Part shown: positions 5,594 through 7,760 of the stretch, one piece after another
Layout of the letters: each line of letters starts with the position of its first letter
Numbering within the stretch: the first letter of the stretch is position 1
Source of the DNA: JBDREW01 sp043819385
Lineage (GTDB): Bacteria; Patescibacteriota; Minisyncoccia; Minisyncoccales; GWA2-38-27
Reading direction: 5' to 3'
DNA: 7,760 bases
Assembly (NCBI GenBank): GCA_043819385.1
Contig: JBDREW010000018.1
Coordinates: 1-7,760 of the forward strand
The notes under the pieces: model-generated
Database searches by the model: none
What the model was told of the DNA's origin: nothing
What the model saw: the letters and a program-made list of their open reading frames with translations, nothing else
Program-made: the position numbers and the translations under genes

Positions 5594-6505
5594 ATGGAAG
5601 ACAAAAAAACATTATCTCCAACTAGAGAATTAGCTTCAAGAGTAATATTTGAGGCATTTAAAATTTTAAAAGAGGCTGGAGGAGAATTAAGGGGGGAAGA
5701 GGTTATAGAAAAAATTGAAAAAAATATCAATTTCAATGATTGGGATAAAGTAATATATGAAAAAACTGGCAATGTAAGATGGCAATCTGTTTTACATTTT
5801 TTTACTATTAACTGTATGAAAGCAGGATTTTTAAGAAAAAATAAAGGTATTTGGACGTTAACAAAAGAAGGTGAGGAGGCTATAGGACTTGGTCCTGTAG
5901 AATTATTGAAAAAAACAACTGATTTATACCGAAAATGGGCAGATATAAAAAAAGAAACGAAGATTATAGGTCAGGACGATTCGGAATTAGATTCTGAGCC
6001 AGATCAATTACAAAAAGCAAACCTTGATCAAATAGAGGAAAGATCTGTTGAAGATATTAGAAATTATATTATAAGTAAGAACCCTTATGAATTTCAGGAT
6101 ATAGTTGCGGCGTTATTAAGGGCGATGGGTTACTATACTTCATTTGTTGCTCCAAAAGGAAAAGATGGTGGAGTAGATATTATTGCCTATCAAGATCCAT
6201 TAGGAATTAAAACACCTCGCATAAAAGTACAAGTGAAACATAGACCATGTGCATCTATATCAGTGGATGAAATTAGGCAACTGGCAGGTTTGTTAAATGA
6301 TAATAGTGATGTTGGTATATTTATTACTTCTGGAAAATTTACTTTAGATTCAGAAGGTCAATCAAGGAGTATGCACAAACATATAGAATTAATCGATTTC
6401 GAAAGACTTATTAGTCTTTGGCAGGAATTTTACGAAAAATTATCAGATAAAGATAAAAATATGTTACCTTTGGCCCAAATATATTTTTTAGGAACTAATG
6501 AGTAA
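5594..6505 (+). CDS. mrr: Mrr-family restriction endonuclease
   Basis: The protein has 303 residues, matching typical Mrr. Residues about 10-100 form the Mrr N-terminal winged-helix domain: a helix around SRVIFEAFKIL, then WDKVIYEKTGNVRWQ, FLRKNKGIWTLTKEG and a conserved G. A polar acidic linker (about 120-155) follows. The C-terminal half (about 157-285) is the Mrr catalytic domain: YEFQDIVAALLRAMGY, GKDGGVDIIAY with Asp195, and KVQVKH with Gln213 and Lys215, the D-QxK form of the PD-(D/E)xK nuclease site. Then come VDEIRQLAGLL and VGIFITSGKFT. All expected catalytic residues are present. E. coli Mrr cuts DNA carrying foreign methylation, but many homologues are uncharacterised. The gene begins 20 bases after hsdS without its own promoter or SD, so it belongs to the same operon. 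It may be an extra nuclease layer rather than part of the RM complex. Confidence 0.88.
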   Translation: MEDKKTLSPTRELASRVIFEAFKILKEAGGELRGEEVIEKIEKNINFNDWDKVIYEKTGNVRWQSVLHFFTINCMKAGFLRKNKGIWTLTKEGEEAIGLGPVELLKKTTDLYRKWADIKKETKIIGQDDSELDSEPDQLQKANLDQIEERSVEDIRNYIISKNPYEFQDIVAALLRAMGYYTSFVAPKGKDGGVDIIAYQDPLGIKTPRIKVQVKHRPCASISVDEIRQLAGLLNDNSDVGIFITSGKFTLDSEGQSRSMHKHIELIDFERLISLWQEFYEKLSDKDKNMLPLAQIYFLGTNE

Positions 6506-6511
6506 TCTTAA

Positions 6512-6552
6512 AAATAAAAAGAGGATACTTCACTTTTAGTCGGGGTTTTAGG
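6512..6552 (+). repeat. Hairpin-bearing direct repeat, copy A
   Basis: This 41-bp element matches 7556-7596 at 35 positions. All six differences are transitions. The exact core CACTTTTAGTCGGG (6531-6544) is followed by TTTTAGG after one variable base. Copy A can fold AAAAG (6517-6521) with CTTTT (6533-6537) and GGA (6523-6525) with TTC (6529-6531) around a TAC loop. It sits 6 bases after the mrr stop and 24 bases before the start of the unknown gene. Confidence 0.75.
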
Positions 6553-6576
6553 TTTTTCAAAAAAGTTAAAAGTAAA

Positions 6577-7536
6577 ATGTTAATAGAAGATGTTGAATAT
6601 ACTAGAATTAATACAGATGAAGATAATGTGTCATTTAAATCATTTAAAACATATTTACATTATTTAAAATCATTATCTATTTTATTAAATTCTATTTATA
6701 TGGATAAAACTAGATTAGTTAATTTTGAAGAAAGAAAAAATTTTAAAGAATATAATTTTGAAAAAGTTAAAAAACTTTTATTTAATGCTTGGAATACAGA
6801 ATTTTTGCTTAATTTTTCAAATAATAATTTTGATTTAATTAGATATTCTAATCATTGGTTATCGATTCAAGCATATTATGTAATTTTTCTTTTAGGTTCT
6901 TGTTATTTTTTATTAGAAGAAGGACATGAAAAATATAAAATAATACATAAAAATTTTTGTGATAATATTTCAGAAAAATTAATTTCAGATAATGATTTTT
7001 TGCCATCACCATTTAATTTATTTGGTTTGAATGGAGTTGAAAGAAATAATTTTAATCTTAAAAATTTACCAAATGGACATACATTTGGTTTAACTAGTAA
7101 TTTAAAAGAAATAATTACTATTAATGATTCATGGAATTTATTGGGAATGTTTATTTTAACTACTCGCAATAATGAATTTAATTATAGACGGCAAAAACGG
7201 TTAAATAAAAATAAAAAGAAATTAAAAAAGGGAGAGAGAAAAGAAATAATAAATGGCATGCGAAGAACAACAGTTTTTGATTGTTTGTATAGAATTAGAA
7301 TACGATCAAATTATAGAGATGCTGATATGTTTTTAAGTGATATTATAGATAATAATGAAGCAAATGAATTTCATTGTTATTTAAGAAATATTGTAGATTA
7401 TGGAGCGATTATTTTTGAAAATAAAATAATTCAAATTTTAGGTTTCGAAAAATTTAAAGAAATATTTAAAGAATTTAATAATAAAAATAAGAATAATCAA
7501 ATAATTGAAAGAATGAAGTTATATAATAAGTTTTGA
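6577..7536 (+). CDS. Unrecognised 319-residue protein inside a repeat-bounded unit
   Basis: I do not recognise this family. The protein is largely helical and very rich in Asn, Lys, Ile and Phe, reflecting extremely AT-rich DNA. Visible features are two helices at about 18-45, an AWNTEFLLNF segment (71-80) and a hydrophobic stretch at about 98-113 (QAYYVIFLLGSCYFLL) that could be a buried or membrane helix. Then come FGLNGV (149-154), a strongly basic Arg/Lys linker (204-222) and a conserved-looking RIRIRSNYRDADMFL (239-253) that reads like a functional core. No signal peptide, nuclease, ATPase or Rx4-6H HEPN motif was found. The ATG at 6577 has no SD. The frame is open back to 6517 without another ATG. 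It lies 71 bases after mrr in the same direction and may be an accessory defence gene, but that is inferred from position only. It stops with TGA, unlike its neighbours' TAA. Confidence 0.7.
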   Translation: MLIEDVEYTRINTDEDNVSFKSFKTYLHYLKSLSILLNSIYMDKTRLVNFEERKNFKEYNFEKVKKLLFNAWNTEFLLNFSNNNFDLIRYSNHWLSIQAYYVIFLLGSCYFLLEEGHEKYKIIHKNFCDNISEKLISDNDFLPSPFNLFGLNGVERNNFNLKNLPNGHTFGLTSNLKEIITINDSWNLLGMFILTTRNNEFNYRRQKRLNKNKKKLKKGERKEIINGMRRTTVFDCLYRIRIRSNYRDADMFLSDIIDNNEANEFHCYLRNIVDYGAIIFENKIIQILGFEKFKEIFKEFNNKNKNNQIIERMKLYNKF

Positions 7537-7569
7537 AAGGAAATTCTTCCTTTTTAAATAAAAAAGGGA
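7535..7569 (+). terminator. Probable terminator with two competing hairpins
   Basis: AAAGGAA (7536-7542) pairs with TTCCTTT (7547-7553) around ATTC, extended by a G-T pair, with a short T tail (to 7555). The same TTCCTTTTT (7547-7555) can instead pair with AAAAAGGGA (7561-7569), which belongs to repeat copy B. The first hairpin overlaps the TGA stop of the unknown gene. The T tail outside the stem is short, so termination may be weak. Confidence 0.5.
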
Positions 7570-7596
7570 CGCTCCACTTTTAGTCGGGATTTTAGG
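7556..7596 (+). repeat. Hairpin-bearing direct repeat, copy B
   Basis: This copy lies 1044 bp from copy A and has the same orientation. Its hairpin pairs AAAAG (7562-7566) with CTTTT (7577-7581) and GGA (7567-7569) with TCC (7573-7575) around a CGC loop, leaving one A bulged. A G-T pair in copy A is a G-C pair here, so the fold is kept despite sequence change. After the core, both copies continue into a short T-rich/A-rich dyad (TTTTTCAAAAA in A, ATTTATTGTAAAA in B). Confidence 0.75.
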
Positions 7597-7633
7597 CATT
7601 TATTGTAAAAATAGGGGACATGAACTGGGCCCC

Positions 7634-7665
7634 AAAAAGTAGACACAATTAAGTGTCTACTTTTT
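7634..7665 (+). repeat. Perfect 13-bp inverted repeat at the IS left end (hairpin/terminator)
   Basis: AAAAAGTAGACAC (7634-7646) pairs with GTGTCTACTTTTT (7653-7665) around AATTAA. The T5 on the right and A5 on the left make it a plausible bidirectional terminator. Just inside an IS end, such a hairpin would block transcription from flanking DNA, including read-through from the defence operon, into the transposase ORF. Confidence 0.75.
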
Positions 7666-7684
7666 CTATTAAGTCGTTTATGTA

Positions 7685-7690
7685 TATAAT
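7685..7690 (+). promoter_or_regulatory. Possible -10 element for the IS ORF
   Basis: TATAAT at 7685-7690 is a perfect -10 hexamer, 30 bases before the ATG at 7721. No convincing -35 is visible: 17 bp upstream reads TTTTCT. The element is therefore only suggestive. Confidence 0.4.
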
Positions 7691-7720
7691 AGAATAATAA
7701 TTAAAGAATAATAAAATAAT

Positions 7721-7760
7721 ATGTTTAATCAAGAACAAATCAAGGAATTATTAAAGAACA
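7721..7760 (+). CDS. First codons of an IS ORF, probably the transposase OrfA/HTH protein (partial, right-truncated)
   Basis: The ATG at 7721 opens a frame reading MFNQEQIKELLKN to the window edge. It is placed where an IS3-type first ORF (a helix-turn-helix protein) would start, and its charged helical beginning fits. Only 13 residues are visible and no SD is present, so the call rests on context. Confidence 0.45.
   Translation, partial: MFNQEQIKELLKN

Larger units (their letters stand above)
7621..7760 (+). mobile_element. Left end of an IS3-family-like insertion sequence (continues beyond the window)
   Basis: From 7621 the sequence starts TGAACTGGGCCCC and runs on to GTAGACAC at 7639-7646. 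Terminal repeats of IS3-family elements typically start with TG and have this C-rich block followed by an A-rich stretch and a GNNGACAC-like end (IS3 itself and IS2 have the same plan). An ORF starts 100 bases inside, the usual place for the first ORF of such elements. The right end, target duplication and transposase core lie outside the window, so the family assignment is by end pattern only. Confidence 0.55.

Noticed and set aside
7534..7536. TGA stop of the 319-residue gene, considered as a possible sense codon (some candidate phyla read TGA as Gly).
   Set aside because: Reading through adds only a few residues before TAA, no gene in the window has an internal in-frame TGA, and a terminator hairpin overlaps it.
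1..7760. CRISPR arrays, tRNA or rRNA genes, classical HsdR helicase, toxin-antitoxin pair, integrase.
   Set aside because: No spaced repeat array, cloverleaf, rRNA-like segment, helicase motifs or recombinase motifs were seen in reading both strands.

Overview
The window looks like a stretch of an uncultivated, AT-rich bacterium. It holds two compositionally different parts. The left part (about 1-1020) has moderate GC. It carries one secreted PEP-CTERM protein gene with a canonical TTGACA-type promoter, a strong Shine-Dalgarno (AAGGAGA) and a strong intrinsic terminator. PEP-CTERM proteins belong to Gram-negative-type bacteria with exosortase/EPS systems, so that part argues for a diderm host. 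From about 1022 on, the DNA is much more AT-rich, most starts lack a Shine-Dalgarno and TAA is the usual stop. That style is common in candidate-phylum (for example Patescibacteria- or Omnitrophota-like) genomes and in mobile DNA. Taxonomy is inference only. No gene needs recoded TGA.

Layout. 2-136: possible C-terminal end of a gene starting left of the window. 144-236: promoter, a triple half-site operator-like repeat and an SD. 237-977: PEP-CTERM protein whose last codons are altered by a T9 tract. 989-1021: terminator. 1057-1123: dyad and promoter of the next operon. 1130-6505: five- to six-gene defence operon: a LexA-type self-cleaving repressor; a nuclease-methyltransferase fusion (HSDR_N-like domain plus N6-adenine MTase); one or two small ORFs that look like a single gene split at an A7 tract; a two-TRD specificity subunit; and an Mrr-type restriction endonuclease. 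6512-7596: an imperfect 41-bp direct repeat with a conserved small hairpin flanks an unrecognised 319-aa gene, giving a 1044-bp repeat-to-repeat unit. 7621-end: left end of an IS3-family-like insertion sequence with an internal hairpin and the first codons of its first ORF.

How it works together (inference). The RM fusion and HsdS probably form a BcgI-like (Type IIB/IIG-like) restriction-modification complex, because no helicase-type HsdR is present. Mrr would add a second nuclease, possibly modification-dependent. The leading lexA-like gene suggests that expression responds to DNA damage or RecA. The 319-aa gene sits where accessory defence genes are usually found, but its function is unknown.

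The points most worth checking are: two homopolymer tracts (T9 in the PEP-CTERM gene, A7 between the RM and S genes) where a one-base or one-frame change restores a far more sensible protein; the damage-sensing repressor heading a restriction operon; and the hairpin-bearing repeats around the unknown gene.
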